This document shows positions 25,190 through 34,039 of a stretch of 64,000 nt of DNA, piece by piece. The notes beneath the pieces were generated by a model, which was given only the letters and a program-made list of their open reading frames with translations, was not told the origin of the DNA and did not search any database. The position numbers and the translations under genes are program-made. Numbering within the stretch: the first letter of the stretch is position 1; each line of letters begins with the position of its first letter. This DNA comes from Pseudomonas wayambapalatensis (GTDB lineage Bacteria; Pseudomonadota; Gammaproteobacteria; Pseudomonadales; Pseudomonadaceae): assembly GCA_014268975.2 (NCBI GenBank), contig CP077096.1:3571501-3635500 (forward strand). Direction: 5' to 3'.

Positions 25190-25720
25190 ATGTCCACCAC
25201 CAACGATGCGCCTCTGGTTGCCACCCGCTGGGTGGAAATCGGCCTGGCCCTGTTCACCGCCGCGCTGGGCGGCACCCTCATATACGGCAGCCTGGCCATC
25301 GGCATTGGCTGGGGCGATGCCGGGCCAGAGGCGGGCTACTTCCCGTTCTACATCGGCCTGCTGCTGAGCTGCGCCAGCCTGGGCAACCTGCTGCTGGCCG
25401 TGGTGCGGCGCCAGGCCATGGCCGAAGCGTTCGTCGGGCGCCGGGCATTTGCCCAGGTGCTGGCCGTGTTCGTACCCATTGCCGTGTACGTGGCGGCGAT
25501 GCCCTTTATGGGCATCTACCTGGCTTCGGTGCTGTTCATCGGTGGGTTCATGTGGCGAGCGCGCAAGGCTGGGCAAGGCCACCGCTGGCTGACCATCGCG
25601 CTGATCCCCTGCTGCGCCGCACTGGCCAGCTACCTGATTTTCGCGGTCTGGTTCAAGGTACCGCTGCAGGCCGGCGTGCTGGGTGACCTGGCGAGCTACC
25701 TGGGAGGGCTGCGGCCATGA
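25190..25720 (+). CDS. tctB: TctB, small membrane subunit of the tripartite tricarboxylate transporter
   Basis: The 176-residue protein has four hydrophobic segments, starting with VEIGLALFTAALGGTLIYGS and including the GPEAGYFPFYIGLLLS motif typical of TctB. The ATG follows AAGGGAG; an in-frame GTG at 25166 overlapping the tctC stop is an alternative. It ends with an ATGA overlap into tctA. Confidence 0.88.
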   Translation: MSTTNDAPLVATRWVEIGLALFTAALGGTLIYGSLAIGIGWGDAGPEAGYFPFYIGLLLSCASLGNLLLAVVRRQAMAEAFVGRRAFAQVLAVFVPIAVYVAAMPFMGIYLASVLFIGGFMWRARKAGQGHRWLTIALIPCCAALASYLIFAVWFKVPLQAGVLGDLASYLGGLRP

Positions 25721-27240
25721 GTGAAATCGATTCGTTGATGCAGGGCTTGAGCCTGATTCTCACCGCCCACCACCTGGGCCTGATGGTGGTCGGCGTGCTG
25801 CTTGGCATACTGGTCGGTGTGCTGCCGGGGCTGGGTGCACCCAACGGCGTGGCATTGCTGTTGCCGCTGACCTTCACCATGGAGCCGGTGTCGGCAATCA
25901 TTTTGCTGTCGTGCATGTACTGGGGGGCGTTGTTCGGCGGTTCGATCACCTCGATCCTGTTCAACATCCCCGGCGAGCCTTCATCGGTGGCGACCACCTT
26001 CGACGGCTACCCCATGGCCCGCAACGGCCAGGCCGGCGAAGCACTTACGGCAGCGTTCACTTCGGCACTGCTGGGTGCCCTGATGGGTGTGTTGCTGCTG
26101 ACGTTCCTGTCTACCCACATTGCCAAGTTCGCCATGGAATTCAGTTCACCGGAGTTTTTTGCGGTGTACCTGCTGGCGTTTTGCACCTTCATCGGCCTGA
26201 GCAAAAACCCGCCACTGAAAACCGTGGTGGCGATGATGATCGGCTTCGGCATGGCCGCGGTGGGCATGGACACGGTGTCCGGCGAACTGCGCCTGACCTT
26301 CGACCAACCCTGGCTGCTGTCGGGTTTGAGCTTCGAGGTGGCGGTGATCGGCCTGTTCGGCATTGGCGAAATCCTTTGCACCGTCGAGGAAGGCCTGGTG
26401 TTTCGCGGCGAACGGGCACGCATCACGCCCATGGTGATATTACGTACCTGGGCCAAGTTGCCCCGCTACTGGCTGACCTGGCTGCGCAGCGCGCTGGTCG
26501 GCTGCTGGATGGGTGTGACCCCGGGAGGCCCGACGGCGGCGTCGTTCATGAGCTACAGCCTGGCGCGGCGCTTCTCGAAAAACCGCGAGCGCTTCGGCAG
26601 CGGCGAGGTGGAAGGCGTGATCGCGCCGGAAACCGCCGACCACAGCGCCGGCACCAGCGCCCTGCTGCCGATGCTCACCCTGGGCATCCCCGGCTCGGCC
26701 ACGGCAGCAGTGATGCTGGGCGGGTTGATGATCTGGGGCCTGCACCCGGGGCCGACACTGTTTGTTGAACAGCACGATTTTGTCTGGGGCCTGATTGCCA
26801 GCATGTACCTGGGCAACGTCGTCAGCCTGATCGTAGTGCTGGCCACAGTGCCGCTGTTTGCCTCGATCCTGCGCATCCCGTTCTCGATCATCGCGCCGAT
26901 CATCATCATGGTGTGCGCCATCGGTGCCTACTCGGTGCACAACTCCATGACCGACGTGGGCCTGATGCTGGTGTTCGGCGCGCTGGGTTACCTGTTCAAG
27001 AAGCTTGGCTACCCCATCGCGCCGCTGGTGCTGGCTGCCGTGCTGGGTGACAAGGCCGAGGATGCGTTCCGCCAGTCGATGCTGTTCTCGGACGGGCAAC
27101 TGTCGATCTTCTGGTCCAACCCGCTGGTGGGCAGCCTGACCTGCGCGGCACTGGTGATGCTGTGCTGGCCGTTGCTGGCCAAAGGCATCAACGGCCTGCG
27201 CACCCTGCTTGGCCGCACGCTGGCCCGGCGCATCGCCTGA
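25717..27240 (+). CDS. tctA: TctA, large permease subunit of the tripartite tricarboxylate transporter
   Basis: The 507-residue membrane protein has the TctA hallmarks GVLPGLGAPNGVALLLPLTF near residues 30-50, SCMYWGALFGGSITSILFNIPGEPSS near 65-90, and the second inverted-repeat motif TPGGPTAASFMSYSLARR near 268-285. It forms the ion-driven translocation channel with TctB. The ATG overlaps the tctB stop by four bases. Confidence 0.95.
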   Translation: MSEIDSLMQGLSLILTAHHLGLMVVGVLLGILVGVLPGLGAPNGVALLLPLTFTMEPVSAIILLSCMYWGALFGGSITSILFNIPGEPSSVATTFDGYPMARNGQAGEALTAAFTSALLGALMGVLLLTFLSTHIAKFAMEFSSPEFFAVYLLAFCTFIGLSKNPPLKTVVAMMIGFGMAAVGMDTVSGELRLTFDQPWLLSGLSFEVAVIGLFGIGEILCTVEEGLVFRGERARITPMVILRTWAKLPRYWLTWLRSALVGCWMGVTPGGPTAASFMSYSLARRFSKNRERFGSGEVEGVIAPETADHSAGTSALLPMLTLGIPGSATAAVMLGGLMIWGLHPGPTLFVEQHDFVWGLIASMYLGNVVSLIVVLATVPLFASILRIPFSIIAPIIIMVCAIGAYSVHNSMTDVGLMLVFGALGYLFKKLGYPIAPLVLAAVLGDKAEDAFRQSMLFSDGQLSIFWSNPLVGSLTCAALVMLCWPLLAKGINGLRTLLGRTLARRIA

Positions 27241-27247
27241 GCCGCCA

Positions 27248-27277
27248 CCGCGCGGGGGCACATGTGCCCCTGCGCGG
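27248..27277 (+). terminator. Hairpin between tctA and the LysR gene
   Basis: Two 15-base arms with one mismatch form an almost continuous palindrome centred on CACATGTG just after the tctA stop. No T-tract follows, so it may only attenuate read-through into the regulator gene or protect the tctA mRNA. Confidence 0.5.
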
Positions 27278-27318
27278 CTGGCGCCCTCGCCCAATTCTTG
27301 TCAATCTTGGCCCTCCCC

Positions 27319-28275
27319 ATGACCACGAGCCAGACCATGTCCCGCATCCCCGACGCCAACATCATCCACAGCCGCCTGCGTTTGCGGCAACTGCGCCTGA
27401 TGCTGGCCCTGGATGAACTGGGCTCGCTGCGCCGGGCCGCCGAGGAAATCGGCATGACCCAACCGGCCGCGACCAAGATGCTGCATGAAGCCGAAGACTT
27501 GCTGGGCGTCGAGCTGTTCGAACGCCTGGCGCGCGGCATGCGCCCCACTCCGTTTGGCGAAACACTGATTTACTACGCACGCATGATCTTTGCCGAGCTG
27601 TCGGGCATGCGCGAGGAAATGGTCGCCCTGGAGTCAGGCAACCTGGGCCGGGTCACCATCGGCGCCATCCCGGCGCTGGCTTCGGGTTTGCTCACCCGCA
27701 CCATTGCCACGCTCAAGCAAAGCCACCCGCGCCTGTCGATGAGCCTGCAGGTGGACACCAGCGACGTGCTGGTGCAAGCCCTGCAGCAGGACCAACTGGA
27801 TGTGGTACTGGGGCGCATCCCCAGCAACGCACGCACCGACGACCTGCAGTTCGACAGCCTGGGTGAAGAAGACCTGTGCGTGATCGCCGGCGCCCAACAC
27901 CCCTTGGCCAAGCAGAAAAAACTGGCCTGGACCGAGCTTCAGGACATGACCTGGGTGCTGCAGCAGCACCCCAGCCCAATGCGCACCATCGTCAACCAGG
28001 CGTTCCACAACGCCCGCATCGACCTGCCCAGCAGCATCGTCGAAACCACTTCGATCATGACCCTGCTGTCACTGCTGCAGCAAACCGACATGATCGGCAT
28101 CACGCCCCGCTCGGTGGTCGAGGACTACGCGGGGCGGCACCTGTTGGCCGTGCTGCCCATCCAGCTTGAACCGCGCCTGCCGCCGTATGGCTTGATCACC
28201 CGGCGCAATCGCGTGCACTCATCTGCTATGCAAACGTTTATGGCCGTAGTGCATCTAGAGCAAACTCGGTCGTAA
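27319..28275 (+). CDS. LysR-family regulator, likely controller of the sugar-acid island
   Basis: The 318-residue protein has an N-terminal helix-turn-helix (RLRLRQLRLMLALDELGS, then RRAAEEIGMTQPAATKMLHE), followed by a substrate-binding domain from about residue 105 (GRVTIGAIPALASGLLTRT). The sequence style is that of the GbpR group, which responds to sugars or sugar acids. The start could be the ATG at 27319 or at 27337. It follows tctCBA in the same direction, and LysR-like dyads lie in the divergent promoter at 23930-24155. Confidence 0.85.
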   Translation: MTTSQTMSRIPDANIIHSRLRLRQLRLMLALDELGSLRRAAEEIGMTQPAATKMLHEAEDLLGVELFERLARGMRPTPFGETLIYYARMIFAELSGMREEMVALESGNLGRVTIGAIPALASGLLTRTIATLKQSHPRLSMSLQVDTSDVLVQALQQDQLDVVLGRIPSNARTDDLQFDSLGEEDLCVIAGAQHPLAKQKKLAWTELQDMTWVLQQHPSPMRTIVNQAFHNARIDLPSSIVETTSIMTLLSLLQQTDMIGITPRSVVEDYAGRHLLAVLPIQLEPRLPPYGLITRRNRVHSSAMQTFMAVVHLEQTRS

Positions 28276-28349
28276 GCGCTTCATGAACCCCACACTCCAA
28301 GCGCTTACCTGATCCCCAATGCTGTGCTCCCGATTTCTGTCTGGAGTTC

Positions 28350-29075
28350 GCCGACGATGATGCGCACGCCGAAAGGAGCGCGTGTTTCCTATAACGTGCA
28401 AACCGCCGTTGACGCAGAACACTGCCTGATTTTGCATCACCAAATGACGCAAGAGGGCGATGATCGCAAGCAGCTTGAACCCATGGCTAAAGCGGCCAAG
28501 GCTGAACTGGGGCAGGAAGCGCTGACTGTGACAGCCGATATGGGTTACTCGAATGGCCAGCAGTTCCAGGCATGCGAGAAAGACTCCATTACCGCGTACG
28601 TGCCGCCAAACCGAACCTCGAACCCAGGCGGCGAGGCATTATTCGAGCGCAAGGATTTTACCTACCACGCCGAACAGGATCGGTACCAGTGCCCGGCAGG
28701 TCAGTGGCTAATGCTGAAGCAACGTCACAAGGGCGACCGGTCTACCAAGCGGCGGTCAGTGATTGCGCCGGATGCGCGCTGAAAGCCCAATGCACGACGG
28801 CCAAGCGCCGCTATGTCTCGCGCCACGCTCAAGAGAAAGCCTTTGAGCGTATGGCGCAGCGGATGCAGCTGCATCCAGACATGATGGAACGACGCAGATC
28901 CATCGTGGAGCACCCGTTTGGCAATCTCAAACACTGGTTATTTGGGAACGGGCGGTTCTTGTTGCGACAACTCGAAGGCACAAGAGCTGAAATGGCCTTC
29001 GCTGTGACCGCTTATAACTTCAAGCGGGCGATCAGTGTCTTGTGTGCCAAGCAAATCATGCGACTGATGGGCTGA
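28350..29075 (+). pseudogene. Truncated, frameshifted IS1182-family transposase
   Basis: The first part (to about 28735) reads MRTPKGARVSYNVQTAVDAE and TADMGYSNGQQFQACEKDSI. The frame then shifts, and RPVYQAAVSDCAGCALKAQC to RRSIVEHPFGNLKHWLFG continues in another frame to a stop at 29075. The closing ...SIVEHPFG motif is the conserved DDE-domain Glu region of IS1182-type transposases. The N-terminal third is missing and there is a frameshift near 28735, so the element is dead. It sits at the boundary between the sugar-acid island and the tRNA cluster. Confidence 0.85.
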
Positions 29076-29098
29076 AGAGCCTTTTTCAGCACAAAAAC

Positions 29099-29125
29099 AA
29101 ACGCCCCGAACAAGTCGGGGCGTTT
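29099..29125 (-). terminator. Rho-independent terminator after the tRNA cluster
   Basis: Eleven-base complementary arms (29099-29109 and 29115-29125) are followed on the minus strand by a T-rich stretch (TTTGTTTTTG). It probably ends transcripts of the pgsA/tRNA unit. It could also work weakly for the transposase remnant on the other strand. Confidence 0.7.
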
Positions 29126-29184
29126 GGTCTAAGGCCTGTCAGTGTGTTTTCACACAGTCTGTTTCGGCCCTTTTTTCAACGACT

Positions 29185-29208
29185 TACAGACTTCCACGGA
29201 AGTCTGTA
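29185..29208. repeat. Perfect 24-base inverted repeat beside tRNA-Gly
   Basis: TACAGACTTCC at 29185-29195 and its exact complement at 29198-29208 are separated by two bases, ten bases from the 3' end of the last tRNA. It may be an RNA-processing hairpin after the tRNA or a trace of an integration site. There is no T-tract on either side. Confidence 0.6.
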
Positions 29209-29218
29209 GATCCATAAC

Positions 29219-29294
<76 letters not shown>

Positions 29295-29298
29295 AATA

Positions 29299-29374
29299 TG
29301 GCGTCCCCTAGGGGACTCGAACCCCTGTTACCGCCGTGAAAGGGCGGTGTCCTAGGCCACTAGACGAAGGGGAC
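29299..29374 (-). tRNA. tRNA-Glu (TTC)
   Basis: The 76-base minus-strand sequence starts GTCCCCTTCGTCTAGTGG, has a TTC anticodon in the CTTTCAC loop, the T-arm GGTTCGAGTCC, and an encoded CCA end. It lies four bases from the downstream tRNA-Gly, so the two are processed from one transcript. Confidence 0.97.
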
Positions 29375-29466
29375 ATACCCAACGCTTTTCAGCGCACCAG
29401 CGATAAAGCCTCGCGGCTTACACTGGATTTATTTCCCAGCACTGCCTAAAGCAATACCGTGAAAAC

Positions 29467-29542
<76 letters not shown>

Positions 29543-29606
29543 GTCGTGATGGGTGCCATTCTAGCGAACTGCCAGGGAAGGTCAACCCCTTGATTCAAAA
29601 AAAGTT

Positions 29607-30167
29607 TTACTTCTGCTCGGAGCCTTCGCGCAGGTGCGGCCAGGCCGCCAGCAGGTAATGCACCATCGACACCAAAGTCAGGCCTGCGGCCACCAGCAAC
29701 AGCGCATAACCCAGTGCGACCCAGAACGTCAGCACCGGCGGATTGGCCAGCAGAATGATCAGCGCCAGCATCTGCGCTGCGGTCTTCCATTTGCCCAGGT
29801 TCGACACCGCCACATGCGCCCTCGCCCCCAGTTCGGCCATCCACTCGCGCAGTGCCGATACCACGATCTCACGTCCGATGATCACTGCGGCGGGCAGCGT
29901 CAGCCAGAAGTTGGCGTGCACCTGCACCAGCAACACTAACGCCACGGCGACCATCAGTTTGTCAGCGACAGGATCCAGGAACGCCCCGAACGGCGTGCTT
30001 TGTTGAAGACGACGGGCCAGATAGCCATCGAGCCAGTCAGTCGCGGCGGCGATGGCGAACACGCTGCTGGCGGCTACGTAACTCCAGTGATAAGGCACGT
30101 AGAACAGCAGAATGAAGATCGGGATGAGCAGGACGCGTAGAACGGTGAGCAGGTTTGGAATATTCAT
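29607..30167 (-). CDS. pgsA: Phosphatidylglycerophosphate synthase
   Basis: The 186-residue membrane enzyme carries the CDP-alcohol phosphotransferase signature D44-x-x-D47-G-x-x-A-R ... G61-x-x-x-D65-x-x-x-D69 ([13 protein letters not shown] to FLDPVADK) and four or more hydrophobic segments. It joins CDP-diacylglycerol and glycerol-3-phosphate, the committed step to phosphatidylglycerol and cardiolipin. It follows uvrC after 33 bases and precedes the tRNAs, as in other pseudomonads. Confidence 0.96.
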   Translation of the reverse strand: MNIPNLLTVLRVLLIPIFILLFYVPYHWSYVAASSVFAIAAATDWLDGYLARRLQQSTPFGAFLDPVADKLMVAVALVLLVQVHANFWLTLPAAVIIGREIVVSALREWMAELGARAHVAVSNLGKWKTAAQMLALIILLANPPVLTFWVALGYALLLVAAGLTLVSMVHYLLAAWPHLREGSEQK

Positions 30168-30200
30168 CGGTACGACTGGCTGCGAGTTGAACCCGGCATT

Positions 30201-32024
30201 CTACTCGCTATGCAGGCTCGCATAAATCGACTCGGCAAGCTTTTTACTGATGCCAGGCGCCTTGGCAATCTCGTCGACACTGGCGCGGTTGAGCTCCTGC
30301 AAGCCGCCGAAATGTTTCAGCAGGTCGCGGCGGCGCTTCGGTCCGACCCCTGCGACGTCTTCCAGACTTGACGTGCGGCGGGCCTTGCCGCGACGTGCGC
30401 GGTGACCAGTGATGGCAAAACGGTGCGCTTCATCGCGAATCTGCTGAATCAGGTGCAGTGCCAGTGAGTCGCCCTTGAGGGTGAATTCGTGGGCGACATC
30501 GTTGAGATACAACGTCTCGAACCCGGCCTTGCGGGTCACTCCCTTGGCCACCCCGAGCAAGGTGAGGTCACTCAGCGCCAGCTCCTGCATGACTTCACGC
30601 GCCATGTTCAACTGCCCCTTGCCACCGTCGACCAACAGCACATCGGGCAACTTGCCCTCGCCGTCCTTGATTCGCCCGAAACGACGGGTCAGGGCCTGGT
30701 GCATGGCTGCATAATCGTCACCGGCAGTCACGCCTTCGATGTTGAAGCGACGATAGTCGGACTTGAGCGGGCCTTCCGGGCCGAACACCACGCATGAGGC
30801 CACGGTAGCCTCGCCGCTGGAGTGGCTGATGTCGTAGCACTCCAGGCGCTGCGGTACTTCCGGCAGGTTGAGCACCTGAGCCAAGGCTTCGAAACGCGCG
30901 GCCATGTGCTGGCGGTTGGCCAGACGCGCACTGAGCGCCTGCTCGGCGTTGGTCACTGCCAGTTGCTGCCAGCGCGCCCGAGTCCCTCGGACTCTATGGC
31001 TGATGGCGAGGTCGCGACCGCGCAAGGTCTGTACCGCTTCAGTGATGGCCTGGAAGTCCTCGTGGACCACATTGACGATCAGCTCCCCCGGCAGCTCTCG
31101 CTCGGCGTTGCCCAGATAGTACTGGGAGAGGAAGGCCGCCATGACTTCGGCCACCTCCTCCTCGATACCCACCTGCGGGAAGAAGTTCTTGCTCCCCAGC
31201 ACCCGCCCGCCGCGTACACTGATCAGGTGCACACAGGCCCCGCCCGGGTTGACGAAGGCAGCGACCACATCGACGTCGCCAGATCCCCCTTCCATGTACT
31301 GCTGGTCCTGAACCCGACGCAACAAGGCGATCTGGTCGCGTAGCTCGGCGGCCTTCTCGAAATTCAGCGCCATGGCAGCCTGTTCCATCTCGGCGTTGAG
31401 CTCGTTGCCCAGTTGCTGGCTACGCCCCTCGAGGAACATCACAGAATGGCGTACGTCTTCGGCATACTCCTCGGGTGCGACCAGGCCGACGCACGGCCCC
31501 TTGCAGCGCTTGATCTGATATTGCAGGCACGGACGGGTGCGGTTGGCGTAGTAACTGTCCTCGCACTGACGTACCGAGAACGCTTTCTGCAGCAGGCTCA
31601 GGCTTTCACGTATAGCCCCGGCGCTTGGATAAGGGCCGAAGTAGCGCCCCTTGGCTTTTTTCGGACCACGATGGATGCCCAAGCGTGGGAAATCGCCGTC
31701 GGAAAGGAAGACGTATGGGTAGGATTTGTCGTCGCGCAACAAAATGTTGTAGGGCGGACGCCACTCCTTGATCAGCGTCTGCTCGAGCAGAAGCGCCTCG
31801 GTCTCGTTGGCGGTGATGGTGGTTTCGACCTGAGCGATGCGCCCCACCAGGGCAGCCGTCTTCGGCGCCAGGCCAGTCTTGCGGAAATAGCTGGCCAGAC
31901 GCTTCTTGAGGTTCTTGGCCTTGCCCACGTAGAGCAGCCGGGACTCGGCATCGAACATCCGGTACACGCCCGGGCGACCGCTACAGGTCGCCAGGAACGC
32001 GCTGGCATCAAAGAGTTGGGACAT
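30201..32024 (-). CDS. uvrC: UvrC, excinuclease ABC subunit C
   Basis: The 607-residue protein has the usual length. It has a GIY-YIG nuclease domain at the N-terminus ([20 protein letters not shown], residues ~19-38), a UVR motif near 205-240 ([17 protein letters not shown]), the RNase H-like endonuclease domain from about 360 ([19 protein letters not shown]), and a C-terminal tandem helix-hairpin-helix ([17 protein letters not shown]). It makes the dual incisions of nucleotide excision repair. It starts six bases after the gacA stop, forming the well-known gacA-uvrC operon. Confidence 0.98.
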   Translation of the reverse strand: MSQLFDASAFLATCSGRPGVYRMFDAESRLLYVGKAKNLKKRLASYFRKTGLAPKTAALVGRIAQVETTITANETEALLLEQTLIKEWRPPYNILLRDDKSYPYVFLSDGDFPRLGIHRGPKKAKGRYFGPYPSAGAIRESLSLLQKAFSVRQCEDSYYANRTRPCLQYQIKRCKGPCVGLVAPEEYAEDVRHSVMFLEGRSQQLGNELNAEMEQAAMALNFEKAAELRDQIALLRRVQDQQYMEGGSGDVDVVAAFVNPGGACVHLISVRGGRVLGSKNFFPQVGIEEEVAEVMAAFLSQYYLGNAERELPGELIVNVVHEDFQAITEAVQTLRGRDLAISHRVRGTRARWQQLAVTNAEQALSARLANRQHMAARFEALAQVLNLPEVPQRLECYDISHSSGEATVASCVVFGPEGPLKSDYRRFNIEGVTAGDDYAAMHQALTRRFGRIKDGEGKLPDVLLVDGGKGQLNMAREVMQELALSDLTLLGVAKGVTRKAGFETLYLNDVAHEFTLKGDSLALHLIQQIRDEAHRFAITGHRARRGKARRTSSLEDVAGVGPKRRRDLLKHFGGLQELNRASVDEIAKAPGISKKLAESIYASLHSE

Positions 32025-32030
32025 GGGGGA

Positions 32031-32669
32031 TTACAGGCTTGCGTCAACCATACCGTGGCGAACGGCCAGCAATGTCAGTTCGACGTCGCTGGTGACCGAG
32101 AGTTTTTCGAAGATCCGATAACGGTAAGTATTGACGGTCTTGGGGGACAGACACAACTTGTCAGAGATGATCTGCACTTTCTGGCAGCCGACAATCATCA
32201 GGGCAATCTGGATTTCCCGCTCCGACAGCGTATCGAACGGTGACCCCTGAGGCTGGAACGATTTGAGTGCCAGCTGCTGGGCGATCTGCGGGCTGATATA
32301 GCGCTGCCCCGCAAAGGCCAGGCGGATGGCCTGGACCATTTCGTCGAGCCCCGCGCCCTTGGTCAGGTATCCCGCCGCGCCTGCCTGCAGCAAGCGCGTG
32401 GGGAACGGGTCTTCCTCGCACACGGTGACGGCCACCACTTTGGTGTCCGGGTGGCTGCGAAGCAATTTGCGCGTGGCTTCCAGACCACCGATTCCGGGCA
32501 TCTTGACGTCCATGAGGACCACGTCCGGTTTCAGCTCACGGGCAAGCTTCAGAGCGGCCTCGCCCGAATCCGCCTCGCCGACCACTTGCAGGCCATCGAT
32601 ATCGGCCAGCATGCGCGTGATGCCGGTACGCACCAGATCGTGATCATCGACCACAAGTACCCTAATCAA
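32031..32669 (-). CDS. gacA: GacA (UvrY) global response regulator
   Basis: The 212-residue NarL/FixJ-type regulator has a receiver domain with acidic residues DDH at 8-10, phosphorylation site Asp54 (VLMDVKMPG) and Lys ~104, and a LuxR-type helix-turn-helix near 150-205 (LSEREIQIALMI, LSPKTVNTYRYRI). The start is TTG preceded by GAGGTG, which agrees with the TTG start known for pseudomonad gacA. With sensor GacS it switches on RsmY/Z small RNAs and secretion, including many T6SSs. Confidence 0.97.
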   Translation of the reverse strand: MIRVLVVDDHDLVRTGITRMLADIDGLQVVGEADSGEAALKLARELKPDVVLMDVKMPGIGGLEATRKLLRSHPDTKVVAVTVCEEDPFPTRLLQAGAAGYLTKGAGLDEMVQAIRLAFAGQRYISPQIAQQLALKSFQPQGSPFDTLSEREIQIALMIVGCQKVQIISDKLCLSPKTVNTYRYRIFEKLSVTSDVELTLLAVRHGMVDASL

Positions 32670-32732
32670 GCAGACACCTCGTCATGGGGGCGATTGGATC
32701 CGGCCACCTTAACAAAAAATTTCATCGCGAAC

Positions 32733-33122
32733 CTAGCGCAAAGCGTCATTGACATATGGCTGCCGGTCCCCCCTTCGCAGGCGAGTATTTTCGTGGCTTT
32801 CGTGGTCTGCAGCCAGACGCCCGACCAGGTGCCAGATCGCCGCCCGATCGGCTGAAGTCAGTCGTCGCAAGATCCCCAGCAGTCGGCTCTCGTCGCCACT
32901 GAGGCTTTCCAATGGCGCTGGCGTGCGCAAGCCGCTGAGTACGTAAAGGGCATCGACGCCCTTGGCTGCGAGCGCAGCCAGATAATCGATGCGTGGCGTG
33001 CGTTCGCCGCTTTCGTATTTGCCCTGGGCGTTGGGCTCGACCCCGCCTATGTCGCCGAACACTCGCTGGGTCAATCCCAAACGTTCGCGCTCTTCCCTCA
33101 AACGCAGACCGAATCCTTTCAT
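32733..33122 (-). CDS. XRE-family helix-turn-helix regulator
   Basis: The 129-residue protein has an N-terminal Cro/CI-type domain: LRLREERERLGLTQRVFGDI, then NAQGKYESGERTPRIDYLAALAAKG, residues ~6-56. The C-terminal half is helical and of unknown role. The ATG follows GGAAGGGAG. It stands alone upstream of gacA in the same direction; target genes cannot be inferred. Confidence 0.85.
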   Translation of the reverse strand: MKGFGLRLREERERLGLTQRVFGDIGGVEPNAQGKYESGERTPRIDYLAALAAKGVDALYVLSGLRTPAPLESLSGDESRLLGILRRLTSADRAAIWHLVGRLAADHESHENTRLRRGDRQPYVNDALR

Positions 33123-33284
33123 TCGACTCCCTTCCTCCCTCGATCAAATACACTTGGGCGCGTCCGGCACCCGGGCGAATAGCCACGAATCCAGTTGGCA
33201 CTATGCACATTGGATCCAACCAATACAAGCTACCATTACGCCACTTGTCTAAACCTGTACCTACAAAACCCGTATGATGCGGAA

Positions 33285-33743
33285 TCAAGAGCTCGCACCC
33301 GCGACCATGACATTGCGCTGCATGCGAACGAAGCAGTCGTCCTCCCCCATTTCGACAAAGCTCGAACGTGCATAGAGTCGCCTGGCCGGGTTACTGCGAA
33401 ACACCATCAGGCGCAGCAGCGGCAAACGACGTCGCGCTGCCCATTCGGCCAACTGCTCCAGTACCCACCCCCCGATGCCGTGCCCGCGGTGCTCGGGCAG
33501 CAGGTGCAGTTCGCGAATGAACAAGGCCTGACGGTCCTGGCTGAGGCTGCTGAAGCCCAGCACCTGCTCGCCCTCCTTCACCAGCCACTGCTCGCGCCAG
33601 CCCCAGGCTTCGTCAAAAGCCTCTTCGATCCACAACAGGTCGAACTCTCGGTAATACGGGAGCATGGCACGGCGCGTCAGATCGCGGGCGAAGGTCCGAC
33701 AGTCAGCAGTGGCCGGAACGAGTTCACGTGACATTGGGGTCAT
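33285..33743 (-). CDS. GNAT-family N-acetyltransferase
   Basis: The protein is about 152 residues from the ATG I prefer; in-frame ATGs at 33773, 33767 and 33734 are alternatives and no ribosome site is decisive. The acetyl-CoA-binding motif LHLLPEHRGHGIGGWVLEQL (with the Q/RxxGxG/A pattern) is clear, followed by LMVFRSNPARRLYARSSFVE. The substrate is unknown. It may be read with the DUF488 fragment just upstream. Confidence 0.85.
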   Translation of the reverse strand: MTPMSRELVPATADCRTFARDLTRRAMLPYYREFDLLWIEEAFDEAWGWREQWLVKEGEQVLGFSSLSQDRQALFIRELHLLPEHRGHGIGGWVLEQLAEWAARRRLPLLRLMVFRSNPARRLYARSSFVEMGEDDCFVRMQRNVMVAGASS

Positions 33744-33750
33744 TGCATCG

Positions 33751-33894
33751 CTATCCGGCAAAATCATGGGCATGACACGTCGGCGAACTGCCCGGTCCCG
33801 CCTTGCACAGTTTGCGTGGCCACAAGCGATCGGCCAGCACGCGTTGGCCGTACTCAGGCGAAGCCGATTGATACACGCGTTTGCAACATATCAT
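33751..33894 (-). pseudogene. Truncated DUF488-family gene
   Basis: From an ATG with a good GGAG site, the first ~27 residues (MICCKRVYQSASPEYGQRVL, then ADRLWPR) match the conserved DUF488 start. The remaining 20 residues (from KLCKAG) do not continue the family, and the frame stops after 47 codons where about 115 are expected. A 3' deletion fused it to sequence just upstream of the acetyltransferase gene. Confidence 0.65.
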
Positions 33895-34006
33895 CGAATT
33901 CTCCGGCGCTATTTTCACCTTCAACCTACGATCTACATTGACCAAGGTCACGCGACAGCCACTCGACCGACACCACGCCGCTGACCCGCAGCCCCTTGCC
34001 GGAGAC

Positions 34007-34032
34007 AAAAAAGAGGCCGCGCAGGCGGCCTC
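34007..34032 (-). terminator. Rho-independent terminator after the glutathione transferase gene
   Basis: Eight-base arms (34013-34020 and 34025-34032) around GCAG are followed on the minus strand by six T residues. It stands eight bases beyond the stop of the gene at 34040. Confidence 0.85.
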
Positions 34033-34039
34033 GATCAGG

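Noticed and set aside
33195..33731. Plus-strand frame across the acetyltransferase
   Set aside because: It is antisense to a GNAT protein with a clear acetyl-CoA motif.
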